Positions 13,845-21,804 of a DNA stretch of 21,804 nucleotides are shown piece by piece. The stretch comes from Ruminococcus sp. UBA4350 (GTDB taxonomy: Bacteria > Bacillota > Clostridia > Oscillospirales > Ruminococcaceae), in the NCBI GenBank assembly GCA_002394125.1, contig DGSY01000158.1, positions 1 to 21,804 on the forward strand, given 5' to 3'. Position numbers and translations under genes: made by a program. The notes below the pieces were generated by a model. It was given only the letters and a program-made list of their open reading frames with translations. It was not told the origin of the DNA and ran no database searches. Positions within the stretch are counted from its first letter, which is position 1. Each line of letters starts with the position of its first letter.

Positions 13845-16613
13845 ATGAAGCGTACACTTGACTGGAATGTATATCTGCAAACCGCAGCGCAGGCTGCCGC
13901 AGAGGGCATTGTCATGCTTAAAAACGACGGCGCACTGCCGCTGCCGAAGGACGAGGAGATCGCCGTTTTCGGCCGGATCCAGCTGCACTACTACAAGAGC
14001 GGCACCGGCTCCGGCGGCATGGTCAATGTCTCAAAGGTCACCGGCATTCTGGACGGCCTGCTCGAAGCCGGCGTCCGCGTCAATGAACCGCTGCTGGAAA
14101 TCTACCGGAAATGGGACGCAGAGCATCCCTATGATCTCGGCGAGGGCTGGGGCGGCGAACCGTGGTCGCAGAAGGAGATGCCGCTTGACGATGCCGTCGC
14201 TGCAGCGGCCGCAAAGACCTGCCGCCGCGCTGTTGTCGTAATCGGCAGAACCGCCGGCGAGGAGCAGGATAACCGCATGGAGCCCGGCTCTTATCTGCTG
14301 ACCGATGACGAAATGCAGATGCTCCGCGTCTGCCGGAAGCACTTTGAAAAGGTCATCGTCCTGCTCAATACCGGCAATATCATGGATATGCATTTTGTGG
14401 ATGAATGCAAACCGGATGCGGTGCTGTATGTCTGGCAGGGCGGCATGACCGGCGGCACCGGTGCAGCTGCCGTTCTGACCGGCGCGGTCTCTCCCTGCGG
14501 CAAGCTGCCGGATACGATCGCTTATGAGATCAGCGATTACCCCTCCGACCGCTTTTTCCACAACACCGAATGCAATCAGTATGCCGAGGATATCTATGTC
14601 GGCTATCGCTATTTCGAGACCTTCGCCAAGAACCGCGTCCGCTATCCGTTCGGCTTCGGGCTCTCGTACAGCAGCTTCTCTGTGACGGCGGGCGACGTGC
14701 AGCGCGTGCGGCAGTCATACTATCTGCCGGTCACGGTCAAAAATACCGGCAGCTATGCGGGAAAAGAGGTCGTGCAGCTCTATGTTGAGGCGCCGCAGGG
14801 CAAACTCGGTCAGCCGGCACGTCAGCTCATGATCTTCTACAAGACCGATGTCCTCGAACCGGGACAGTCGGAGACCGTCAATCTGGAACTGCTCCTGCCG
14901 GATTCCTATGATGACAGCGGCGCGACCGGTCATCCGCACTGCTGGGTGCGCGAGGCGGGCGAATACAAATACTATATCGGCACTGATATCCGCTCGGCGC
15001 AGTATGCTGCAAGCCGTTTTCTCGATGAAACGATCGTCGTGAAGCAGTGCAGACAGGCGATGCCGCCGGTACAGGCGTTTCAGCGCATGAAGCCCGCCGC
15101 AGACGGCGAAGGCTTTGCGGTCGCATGGGAGGATGTCCCGCGCATCCAGTTTGACGAGGCAAAGCGGCGGCTCGATGCGCTGCCTGCGGAGATGCCGAAG
15201 GACGGCAAAAAGTCCGTGCTGGCCGATGTGCTGCGCGGCGATGTGACGATGGAATCGTTCATCGCGCAGCTCTCCGACACGGAGCTTGCACAGATCGTCC
15301 GCGGCGAGGGCATGGGCAGCCCGCGCGTCACGGCGGGAACGGCATCCGCATTCGGCGGCGTCACCGATGCGCTGGAGAAATACGGCATCCCCGCCTGCTG
15401 CTGCTCGGACGGCCCCTCCGGAATGCGGCTTGACTGCGGCACAAGGGCATTCAGCCTGCCGAACGGTACGCTGCTCGCCGCGACCTTCAATCTGCCGCTC
15501 ATCATGCGCCTGTTTGAGTGCGTCGGTCTGGAAATGGCCGCGAATCAGGTGGACTGTCTGCTCGGCCCCGGCATGAATATTCACCGGCATCCGCTGAACG
15601 GCAGAAACTTTGAGTATTTCTCCGAGGATCCGAAGCTGACCGGACTCATCGCAATCGCCGAGCTGCGCGGACTGCACAGAGCCGGTGTCGAGGGAACGAT
15701 CAAGCACTGCTGCGGCAACAATCAGGAGACAAACCGGCATTTCCTGGATGCTGCGGTCTCCGAGCGTGCGCTCCGCGAGATCTATCTGAAAGGCTTTGAG
15801 CTTGCGGTCACGGAGGGCGAAGGGCACTCTATCATGACGACCTACGGCTCCGTCAACGGGCTCTGGACAGCCGGAAACTACGACCTCTGCACCGAGATCA
15901 TCCGGAACGAATGGGGCTATACCGGCTTCCTGATGACGGACTGGTGGGCGAATATCAATGAGCGCGGACAGGCACCGGACAAGGCCGATCTCGCCGCGAT
16001 GGTGCGCGCACAGAATGATGTGTATATGGTCTGCGCGGACTGCACCGAGCATGAGGACAACATCACGGCGGCGCTCGCGGACGGTTCGCTGACAAGAGCA
16101 GAATTGCAGCGCTGTGCCGCAAATATCTGCCGGTTCGCGATGACGACGCGCGCCATGCAGCGGCTGCTCGGCACTGCGGAAGCGGTCGAGGTTCTGAATA
16201 AGCCGGCCGATGCGGAGGACGACGGTGCCGATGTCGTATTCTATGATCTGGACAGTGAGCTGACACTCCCGCTGACCGATATCTCCACGGCAAAGGGCAC
16301 GAACTATGCCTTTGCGCTGAAGGTCGCGCGGCCGGGCTGGTACCGCATGACGCTGACCGCATCCTCGAAGCAGAGCGAGCTGGCACAGATCCCCGTGACC
16401 GTTTTCAGCATGGGCACGGCGAGCGGCACATTCACATGGAACGGCACGGGCGGAAAGCCGGTCTCGTTCTCGAATACGCTGCCGATGTTCTCGCGCTATA
16501 CGGCGATGCGCCTGTACTTCGCGCAGAGCGGCCTGCAAATGCATGAAATCCGCTTTGAGCTGGTCAGCGAGAATTTTGATATGGCGCACATGAACGATGT
16601 ACCGAATGAGTAA
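13845..16613 (+). CDS. Domain-permuted GH3 beta-glycosidase
   Basis: The 922-residue protein starts at ATG 13845 with AAAGGAG upstream; the open frame extends 90 bases further, but that stretch contains the promoter. No signal peptide, so it is cytoplasmic. Domains are in permuted order: the GH3 C-terminal alpha/beta domain comes first (about 14-265, with EGIVMLKNDGALPLP and GEEQDN around Glu139/140), then a fibronectin-III-like domain (about 285-395), then the catalytic TIM-barrel (about 465-790). The barrel has SDGPSGMR, KHCCGNNQE (Lys620, His621) and MTDWW, whose Asp699 is the expected nucleophile. The same inversion is known in some rumen bacterial GH3 enzymes. A beta-rich module of about 130 residues (about 790-915) follows. 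It probably splits terminal beta-linked sugars from imported oligosaccharides; the sugar cannot be named. No terminator is visible before the next promoter. Confidence 0.9.
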   Translation: MKRTLDWNVYLQTAAQAAAEGIVMLKNDGALPLPKDEEIAVFGRIQLHYYKSGTGSGGMVNVSKVTGILDGLLEAGVRVNEPLLEIYRKWDAEHPYDLGEGWGGEPWSQKEMPLDDAVAAAAAKTCRRAVVVIGRTAGEEQDNRMEPGSYLLTDDEMQMLRVCRKHFEKVIVLLNTGNIMDMHFVDECKPDAVLYVWQGGMTGGTGAAAVLTGAVSPCGKLPDTIAYEISDYPSDRFFHNTECNQYAEDIYVGYRYFETFAKNRVRYPFGFGLSYSSFSVTAGDVQRVRQSYYLPVTVKNTGSYAGKEVVQLYVEAPQGKLGQPARQLMIFYKTDVLEPGQSETVNLELLLPDSYDDSGATGHPHCWVREAGEYKYYIGTDIRSAQYAASRFLDETIVVKQCRQAMPPVQAFQRMKPAADGEGFAVAWEDVPRIQFDEAKRRLDALPAEMPKDGKKSVLADVLRGDVTMESFIAQLSDTELAQIVRGEGMGSPRVTAGTASAFGGVTDALEKYGIPACCCSDGPSGMRLDCGTRAFSLPNGTLLAATFNLPLIMRLFECVGLEMAANQVDCLLGPGMNIHRHPLNGRNFEYFSEDPKLTGLIAIAELRGLHRAGVEGTIKHCCGNNQETNRHFLDAAVSERALREIYLKGFELAVTEGEGHSIMTTYGSVNGLWTAGNYDLCTEIIRNEWGYTGFLMTDWWANINERGQAPDKADLAAMVRAQNDVYMVCADCTEHEDNITAALADGSLTRAELQRCAANICRFAMTTRAMQRLLGTAEAVEVLNKPADAEDDGADVVFYDLDSELTLPLTDISTAKGTNYAFALKVARPGWYRMTLTASSKQSELAQIPVTVFSMGTASGTFTWNGTGGKPVSFSNTLPMFSRYTAMRLYFAQSGLQMHEIRFELVSENFDMAHMNDVPNE

Positions 16614-16628
16614 TCCTTGACAGGATGC

Positions 16629-16657
16629 TTGACAAAATCTCAGCAAAATGGTATAAT
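16629..16657 (+). promoter_or_regulatory. Consensus sigma-A promoter for the small orphan gene
   Basis: TTGACA (16629-16634), a 17-bp spacer and TATAAT (16652-16657) match consensus at all 12 positions. A second TTGACA lies 12 bp upstream (16617-16622) without a matching -10. Confidence 0.92.
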
Positions 16658-16661
16658 ATTC

Positions 16662-16678
16662 ACAGACAGAATGTCTGT
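16662..16678. promoter_or_regulatory. Inverted repeat at the predicted start of transcription (candidate operator)
   Basis: ACAGACA-GAA-TGTCTGT is a perfect 7-bp inverted repeat with a 3-bp spacer, starting 5 bp after the -10 box. A repressor bound here would block a full-consensus promoter. The regulator is unknown. Confidence 0.5.
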
Positions 16679-16711
16679 CAATCTACACCAATAGCAAGGA
16701 GATGTGTCATT

Positions 16712-17077
16712 TTGGCATCCGCCCGCAATATCGTCATCGCCGGAGATTATTCCGGCTGCCGCGTGTTTTGTATGTCTGCAAAGCTCGCCTATATTTCCGG
16801 TACCATGAAGAAAATCGAGGATGTTTACCTCACGCCGGAAAATGTGATCCGCTATGAGCTGATGACGGAGGATATCATCCGCTCCGGCAATTCGCTCCTG
16901 CTGACCGGCTCGCTCGATCCGGCCTGTCTGCTGAAGGTCCGGCTGCACGCAACGCCCGCTGCACAGAACAAGGGCATTTATACGGTCGCCGTCAAATTTC
17001 AGGATGACAAGCGCTCATTGCTGGAGATCGACGAGCGCACCTACCGCGCATTTGTCCGGCGGATGCAGGAAGCATGA
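16712..17077 (+). CDS. Small orphan protein of unknown function (TTG start)
   Basis: No ATG sits near the RBS. AAGGAG at 16696-16701 is followed 10 bases later by TTG at 16712, giving a 121-residue protein; the longer open frame back to 16625 would cross the promoter. I do not recognise the family. The protein is soluble, with strands around NIVIAGDYSGCRVF and AYISG, a charged middle (about 30-60), and a C-terminal stretch, FQDDKRSLLEIDERTYRAF, resembling the last strand and helix of bacterial PH-like domains; that resemblance is weak. It lies between the GH3 gene and a flavodoxin, with its own consensus promoter and terminator, so it is a single-gene unit. The start is the least certain part: ATT at 16709 is an alternative. 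Confidence 0.7.
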   Translation: MASARNIVIAGDYSGCRVFCMSAKLAYISGTMKKIEDVYLTPENVIRYELMTEDIIRSGNSLLLTGSLDPACLLKVRLHATPAAQNKGIYTVAVKFQDDKRSLLEIDERTYRAFVRRMQEA

Positions 17078-17097
17078 TCCGCAAATCATGATATCAG

Positions 17098-17131
17098 AAC
17101 GGCTGCGCAGCAGATCCCGCGCAGCCGTTTT
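17098..17131 (+). terminator. Intrinsic terminator of the small orphan gene
   Basis: A perfect 11-bp GC-rich stem (17098-17108 with 17119-17129, 10-nt loop) runs into four T residues. It lies 20 bases after the stop codon and 30 bases before the flavodoxin start. Confidence 0.85.
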
Positions 17132-17160
17132 CTGTGATATTTTCAGAAAGGAATTTGCAT

Positions 17161-17640
17161 ATGAAAACACTGATCGTTTACTATTCCCTCGAAGGGAACA
17201 CCGCGCAGACTGCGCAGGAGATCGCAAAGGAGCTTGACGCCGATCTGCTCTCGCTCGAACCGGTCAAGGCCTATCCGACCGGAAAGGTCAGCAAATTTGT
17301 CTGGGGCGGAAAGAGCGCCGTCATGTCCGAAACGCCGGAGCTGAAGCCGTACAGCTGCGATATCGCCGCCTATGACTGCATCGTCCTCGGATTTCCGGTC
17401 TGGGCAAGCACGATCGCGCCGCCGCTGCGCACCTTCATCCGCAATACCGATCTCAAAGGCAAGCGCATTGCGGCGTTTGCCTGCCAGACTGCGGGCGGTG
17501 CGGATAAGGCATTCATCAAGCTGAAGGGCGAGCTCGGAATCAGCGATCTCGCCGCAGAGCTGGTGCTTCTGGATCCGAAAACCAAGCCGGATGCGGGCAA
17601 TGCGCAGAAGATCCGCGAATTCTGCGCCGCGCTGCGATAA
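17161..17640 (+). CDS. Flavodoxin / flavodoxin-like oxidoreductase
   Basis: The 159-residue protein starts at ATG 17161, with AGAAAGGAA upstream; an ATG 27 bases earlier lacks an RBS and abuts the terminator. The opening strand LIVYYSLEGNTAQTAQEIA is the FMN phosphate-binding loop of the flavodoxin fold (residues about 3-21). A later strand/loop, YDCIVLGFPVWAST (about 74-87), matches the second FMN-contact loop, with Trp84 likely stacking on the flavin. GKRIAAFACQTAGG supplies the fourth strand and the 90s-type loop. The family covers electron-carrying flavodoxins and NAD(P)H-linked reductases; the length fits the short flavodoxin-like oxidoreductases common in anaerobes. No clear promoter of its own is seen, so read-through from the preceding gene or a weak promoter is possible. 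Confidence 0.9.
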   Translation: MKTLIVYYSLEGNTAQTAQEIAKELDADLLSLEPVKAYPTGKVSKFVWGGKSAVMSETPELKPYSCDIAAYDCIVLGFPVWASTIAPPLRTFIRNTDLKGKRIAAFACQTAGGADKAFIKLKGELGISDLAAELVLLDPKTKPDAGNAQKIREFCAALR

Positions 17641-17650
17641 ATCACAAGCA

Positions 17651-17688
17651 AAAAAGGGAAGACAGCCGCAAAGCCGTCTTCCCTTTTT
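17651..17688. terminator. Bidirectional terminator between flavodoxin and heptad-repeat genes
   Basis: A 13-bp stem (17651-17663 with 17676-17688, 12-nt loop) has T-rich sequence on both strands and lies between convergent stop codons. Confidence 0.88.
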
Positions 17689-17694
17689 GCTTTA

Positions 17695-20412
17695 TTACTG
17701 TGCGCCGTCGAACATATAAATGAACTTCACGCTGCCCTCCATGTCATCGGAGATGCCCGAATAGCTGTTGTATGCTTTCGACGCTGCGCAGATCTCCTTG
17801 AACCTTGCGATCATATCCGGCAGATTCTCATTGACTGCACCCGTCAGAACGGAGATGCCATCGCGGTTGAATTTCACCATGCCGTCATTCAGCTCCTTTG
17901 CGCCGTCCTCCAGCTTCGATACTCCGTCAACCAACGCCGTGCTGCCGTCCGCAAGCGTTCCGATTCCGGTATGCAGCGCATCTGCACCGTCGGAGAGCTT
18001 GCCGGCTCCGGCTCTCAGCGTTCCGATCGACTGATAGAGCGTCAGTGCGCCGCCGGAAATCTGCGTTCCGCCCGTCACAAGCTGCATCATGCCGCCGTCC
18101 AGTGCGCCCGCACCGTCATAGAGCTGACCGATGCCGCCCGTGAGTGCGAGCGAGCCGTCCTTCAGCTGCACAAGTCCCTGATCCAGTGCCGATGCACCGC
18201 CGACGACCTGTGCAAATCCGCCGTTCAGCGCATTCGCGCCCTCGGAAAGCTGTCCGAGTCCGGTATTCAGTCCGGTATTGCCCGCGGCGAGCCTGTCAAT
18301 GCCGGCGATCAGCGCATCCAGTCCGCCGGTCAGCGCCGTGCTGCCCGAAGCGAGATTTGCAATGCCGCCGTCCAGTGCCGCCGCACCCCTGGAAAGATCG
18401 CCTGCGCCCTGTGCAAGCTGTGCGGATGCGCCGGAGAGCTGGGATGCGCCGCCTGCCAGTGCTTTGCCGCCCGCATCGAGCTGTGCAAGACCTTTCTGGA
18501 GCGATGCGGATCCGGTCTGTGCATCGCCGAGACCGCCGCTGAGCTGTCCGAGTCCCGCGCCGAGCTGCTCTGCGCCGTCCCTGACGGCCTGTGCGCCTGC
18601 GGTCAGCTGACCTTCCTCCGCCATAGATGCGGCGATCTGCTTCTGACCGGCGACTGTCTGCTGCAATGTGCCGATCGCGGCAGCAAGTGCCTCAGACGGC
18701 GACTGTTCGTAGAGTGCCTGCAATGCCGCGAGCGCCTGCTCATTCGCCGCGACTGTGGTATCAAGCGATGCGCCTGCCTGTGCGATGCCCTGCGAAAGCT
18801 GCTCCGCGCCGGCCGTCAGCTGTGATGCACCTTCATTCAGCTGATCCGCGCCGGTCTTTGCTGCGCCGATGCCGTCAGCAAGCTGATCCGCACCGCCCTT
18901 GACGGTACCGATGCCATCCGAGACCTGCTTTGCCGAATCGCTGAGTGCTGCTGCACCGTCGCTGAGATTGGCCGCACCCTTTGCCAGTGCCGCAGAGCCG
19001 TCCTTGACCTGTGTGCTGCCGTCAGTCAGCTGCGAAACGCCGCCTGTCAGCTGCGATGCGCCCTTTTTCAGCTCGGATGCGCCGCCCTGTACCTGCGAGA
19101 ATCCTGCTGTCAGCTCGTCGGAGCCGCTCTTTGCCGCGTCAATGCCTGTGCCGAGATCGCCTGCGCCCTTTGCAAGCTGACCGATTCCGGCATTCAGCTT
19201 CGATGCGCCGTACTCTGCGCTCGTGATGCCGCCGCTGAGCGCTTCGGCACCGTCGCGCACCTCTGCTGCGCCGGCTGCCAGAGCAGCAGAGCCGTCCTTT
19301 GCATCGTGAAGGCCGTCGGAGAGTGCCGCCGCGCCGTCCGAGAGCGTCTTTGCGCCGTTTTCCAGCTGAACGGATCCGCCTGCAAGCTGATCCGCTCCGT
19401 TTTTCAGTTCAGCGGAGCCGTTAACCAGCTTATCAATGCCGTCCGTCAGATCGCCGGAGCCGTCCGAGAGCTGCCGGATGCCGTCATAGAGCGCTGCGGT
19501 GCCTTCGGTCAGCCGATCGGCTCCGTCACTGAGCTGTCCGAGCTTTTCTTTCAGATCATCGAACGATGTTGTTCCGTCTGCGTCGATCTGCGAGAAGATC
19601 TCGTTGGAAACGACTGTTACGGACGATGCCATTTCAAAATCCTGCACATCGGCTTCGATCTCGAAGCTGTCGGGAAGCTCCGCATTCAGCCCCTTGACCG
19701 CATCGAGATCAAGGCTGTCGCCGAGTCCCGGAAATGCGATGCCGACAACGATCAGCCGTTCGCCGTCCGAAATGACCTTACCGTTTTTCACGGAGACATT
19801 CAGAAATTTATCCGTGCTGAGCATTGCCGCGCTCGCGGTCATAAACGGCACGCAGAGCTCTTTCTTTTCGCCGTTGATATCGGCTGTGAAATGCTGCTTG
19901 TTCGTGTAATCCCAGCGGATCACGAGATGTCCGCTCTTTCCTTTGATCTCATCGGGCGAAACCTGCTTGCCGTCGAGATAATATGTCATTTTCACCTCGA
20001 CCGGAAGCTCCTGATCGGATGTACCCTTATAGTAAATATCATTGCCGTCGGCTGACCATTTCAGCTGATCGCCGTCCGCTGTGAATTCCTCCCAGCCCTT
20101 GACATTTTCGATATTGCTGAGATTGGAGATATCCGCCAGTTCACTGAGCGCCGGCGCATTTTTCAGCCAGTCACTGACGATCACATTCTTCACGGCGGAA
20201 TCGTTTCCGCACATCACATAGACCGTTTCATCCTTGAATGCGGACTTGCCGTTCGCTTTGCGGCTTTCAGACTTTTCAGTCTCTGCATCGGAGACTGCGG
20301 TGTCAGTCTGCGCGGCCTCGCCGCCGATATTTGCATATGCGATCATGCCCGTTGTGCTTGCCGAAAGCAGAATGGCAAGTGCGCCTGCGATAACTCTGTT
20401 ATATGATTTCAT
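17695..20412 (-). CDS. Exported Leu-x-x-Gly heptad-repeat protein partnered with an MMPL transporter
   Basis: A 905-residue protein. The start at 20412 has AAGGAAG 7 bases upstream; a GTG 27 bases earlier lacks an RBS. A hydrophobic N-terminus (about 7-27, ending MIAYA) is a signal peptide or membrane anchor. Residues about 60-285 form an unrecognised beta-rich head. From about 290 to 846 the sequence is almost unbroken x-x-x-Leu-x-x-Gly heptads (motif TIGR03057), roughly 36 plus 35 units split by a glycine-poor coiled-coil insert (about 547-600). The C-terminus (about 847-905) is short and ends MFDGAQ. The same heptads occur in YhgE/Pip-type proteins, but the C-terminal membrane block of those proteins is missing. 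It lies 33 bases after the MMPL gene and is surely co-transcribed. It may be an extracytoplasmic extension or accessory of the transporter, which is inference. Confidence 0.88.
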   Translation of the reverse strand: MKSYNRVIAGALAILLSASTTGMIAYANIGGEAAQTDTAVSDAETEKSESRKANGKSAFKDETVYVMCGNDSAVKNVIVSDWLKNAPALSELADISNLSNIENVKGWEEFTADGDQLKWSADGNDIYYKGTSDQELPVEVKMTYYLDGKQVSPDEIKGKSGHLVIRWDYTNKQHFTADINGEKKELCVPFMTASAAMLSTDKFLNVSVKNGKVISDGERLIVVGIAFPGLGDSLDLDAVKGLNAELPDSFEIEADVQDFEMASSVTVVSNEIFSQIDADGTTSFDDLKEKLGQLSDGADRLTEGTAALYDGIRQLSDGSGDLTDGIDKLVNGSAELKNGADQLAGGSVQLENGAKTLSDGAAALSDGLHDAKDGSAALAAGAAEVRDGAEALSGGITSAEYGASKLNAGIGQLAKGAGDLGTGIDAAKSGSDELTAGFSQVQGGASELKKGASQLTGGVSQLTDGSTQVKDGSAALAKGAANLSDGAAALSDSAKQVSDGIGTVKGGADQLADGIGAAKTGADQLNEGASQLTAGAEQLSQGIAQAGASLDTTVAANEQALAALQALYEQSPSEALAAAIGTLQQTVAGQKQIAASMAEEGQLTAGAQAVRDGAEQLGAGLGQLSGGLGDAQTGSASLQKGLAQLDAGGKALAGGASQLSGASAQLAQGAGDLSRGAAALDGGIANLASGSTALTGGLDALIAGIDRLAAGNTGLNTGLGQLSEGANALNGGFAQVVGGASALDQGLVQLKDGSLALTGGIGQLYDGAGALDGGMMQLVTGGTQISGGALTLYQSIGTLRAGAGKLSDGADALHTGIGTLADGSTALVDGVSKLEDGAKELNDGMVKFNRDGISVLTGAVNENLPDMIARFKEICAASKAYNSYSGISDDMEGSVKFIYMFDGAQ

Positions 20413-20445
20413 GATGATACTTCCTTTCATACCAAACACAGTGAA

Positions 20446-21804
20446 TCAATGAAGAAAACCGAAGCGGAGCTTATGCTTCTGCTCCGAATGCTGTCCGAAG
20501 CCGGCGCTCGTTTTGCAGATCACTTTATCAAACAGCATGAACATCGACGGCAGCGCCGTTACAACAACGACCATTGAGATCAGTGCGCCTCTTGCAAGCA
20601 GCATACACAGCTCCGAGATCAGGCCGATATCGGAATACAGTGCGACGCCGACCGTTGCGGCAAAGAAGCCGAGCGCAGAGGTGATAACGGATTTGATCGA
20701 GGTGCGCAGCGCGATCGCGATAGATTCATTTTTGTCTTTGCCGCTGCTGCGCTCCGTGCGGTAGCGCGTTGTCATGAGAATTGCGTAGTCAACCGTCGCG
20801 CCGAGCTGGATCGTACCGATGACGATCGGCGCGATGAACGAGAGCTTTGTGCCGGTGTAGCAGGAAATGCCGAGGTTTATCATAATTGCCAGTTCAATGA
20901 CCGAGACCAGAATGACCGGCAGCGTCAGAGACTTGAATGTGAATGCGATAATGAGGAAGATCGCTGCAATCGAGAGCAGATTGACGACCTTGAAATCATG
21001 GTCGGTGATCTCAATCAGATCCTTTGTTGCGGGCGCTTCGCCGATCAGCATTGCGCCGGTATCGTATTTGGATGCGATCTCGTTCAGTCGGGTGACCTGC
21101 CGGTTGACCGCGTCAGAGGCGACCTCATACTCCGAGCCGATCAGCATGATCTGCCATTTGTCGCTTTTCAGCACCTCACGGACGGAATCGGGGATCACTT
21201 CCTCCGGAACCGCAGAACCGACCAGCGAATTGAAGCTCAGTACGTATTTGACACCGCCCACGGCCTCCATTTCATTTGTCATGCTGTGCGATTCCTTTGC
21301 GGTGAGATCCGAGCGGATCATCAGGATATGCGTACTGTTCATGTCAAATTCTTCGGAGAGCTTGGTATTTGCGATCACACTGTCAAGATCCTTCGGCAGT
21401 GTGCTGTCGAGCTTGTAGTAGACGCCGTAATGACTGTTGCCGTATGCAGCCGGAATCAGAAGAACGACCGCGCCGACGAGGAACACCCACGAATGATTCG
21501 TGATGAACTCGGAGACTCTGCTGAACTGCGGCATGAGATCTCTGTGCGAGGTCTTGTCGATCGCGCGTTCAAAAATCAGGATCATCGAGGGCAGAACCGT
21601 TACACAGGAGATCACGCCGCAGACAACGCCCTTTGCCATGACAATGCCCAGATCCATGCCGAGCGTGAATGTCATGAAGCACATTGCGAGGAATCCGGCG
21701 ACCGTCGTGAACGAGCTGCCGACGACCGAGGTGATCGTATTCGCAATCGCCTGCGCCATTGCCTGTATCTTGTCATCGGGATTCTGCGCAAGCTGTTCCT
21801 TGTA
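20446..21804 (-). CDS. MMPL/RND-type transporter (5' partial)
   Basis: The frame is open to the window edge, so the true start lies beyond it; an internal Met near 21759 is not the start. The visible 452 residues are the C-terminal part of a protein that is normally about 700 residues. They contain the last spans of the first membrane block (about 25-80), the span opening the second half (about 104-124), an extracytoplasmic domain (about 125-265), and the final cluster of spans (about 272-425). GATVDYAIL (Asp339) is the conserved charged motif of MMPL transporters used for proton coupling. The tail after the last span is short and basic. MMPL proteins export lipids or other hydrophobic compounds by proton motive force; substrate is unknown. 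The downstream gene encodes the heptad-repeat partner. Confidence 0.88.
   Translation of the reverse strand, partial: YKEQLAQNPDDKIQAMAQAIANTITSVVGSSFTTVAGFLAMCFMTFTLGMDLGIVMAKGVVCGVISCVTVLPSMILIFERAIDKTSHRDLMPQFSRVSEFITNHSWVFLVGAVVLLIPAAYGNSHYGVYYKLDSTLPKDLDSVIANTKLSEEFDMNSTHILMIRSDLTAKESHSMTNEMEAVGGVKYVLSFNSLVGSAVPEEVIPDSVREVLKSDKWQIMLIGSEYEVASDAVNRQVTRLNEIASKYDTGAMLIGEAPATKDLIEITDHDFKVVNLLSIAAIFLIIAFTFKSLTLPVILVSVIELAIMINLGISCYTGTKLSFIAPIVIGTIQLGATVDYAILMTTRYRTERSSGKDKNESIAIALRTSIKSVITSALGFFAATVGVALYSDIGLISELCMLLARGALISMVVVVTALPSMFMLFDKVICKTSAGFGQHSEQKHKLRFGFLH

Noticed and set aside
14715..16646. 643-residue open frame antisense to the GH3 gene
   Set aside because: It lies wholly opposite a GH3 gene with intact motifs and a clear RBS and promoter. 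The antisense frame is Arg/His/Cys-rich with no recognisable domain; it results from the GC-biased third positions of the real gene.
16625..16711. Longer N-terminus of the small orphan protein
   Set aside because: The extension would be encoded across the -35, -10 and transcription start, so it cannot be in the mRNA from that promoter.
17898..19226. Multiple plus-strand frames opposite the heptad-repeat array
   Set aside because: The repetitive 21-bp code creates long open frames on the opposite strand; none has an RBS or a recognisable product.

Overview
This window looks like chromosomal DNA of a Gram-positive, plant-fibre-degrading gut anaerobe, most likely a Ruminococcus or a close relative in the Oscillospiraceae. 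This is inference from gene content. Two large secreted proteins carry dockerin domains (the cellulosome plug-in module), one of them also has an LPXTG-type sortase signal, and there is a domain-permuted cytoplasmic GH3 glycosidase. A yabP-yabQ-divIC-yabR block shows the Firmicutes sporulation/division gene order. Ribosome binding sites are strong AGGAG-type and promoters are canonical sigma-A with 17-bp spacers.

Layout. Positions 1-327: C-terminal STAS domain of a SulP-type anion transporter (partial), followed by a long 3' region with two tandem intrinsic terminators. Positions 897-4643 (minus): a 1248-residue surface protein with three N-terminal repeats, a GH25 lysozyme domain, an internal dockerin, a C39-like cysteine peptidase and an LPQTG anchor. 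Positions 4644-5454: a long intergenic region holding the GH25 promoter, a 179-bp element with 16-bp terminal inverted repeats (MITE-like), a perfect 16-bp palindrome and an 11-bp tandem repeat. Positions 5455-6924: an unrecognised all-helical, HEAT-like protein with a near-consensus promoter. Positions 7113-9839: secreted pectate lyase (PL1) with two ricin-type domains and a C-terminal dockerin. A bidirectional terminator separates it from the next group.

Positions 9948-13511 (minus), in transcription order: yabP, yabQ, divIC/ftsB-type, yabR-type S1 protein, terminator, ylmH-type S4 protein, and a transglutaminase-like lipoprotein. A sigma-E-like promoter precedes yabP, and a separate sigma-A promoter for divIC-yabR overlaps the yabQ stop codon. 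Positions 13512-13844: a divergent control region with one terminator-like hairpin and two sigma-A promoters. Positions 13845-16613: GH3 glycosidase. Positions 16712-17077: a small orphan protein with a consensus promoter and an inverted repeat at the predicted start of transcription. Positions 17161-17640: flavodoxin. Positions 17695-21804 (minus): an MMPL/RND-type transporter (partial) followed by a secreted or membrane-tethered protein containing about 70 Leu-x-x-Gly heptads.

Functionally, the dockerin-bearing pectate lyase and the cytoplasmic GH3 fit extracellular pectin cleavage and intracellular oligosaccharide hydrolysis. The GH25/dockerin/peptidase/LPXTG protein and the MMPL/heptad pair are cell-envelope systems whose jobs are not known. 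No tRNA, rRNA, CRISPR array, prophage or intact insertion sequence was seen.
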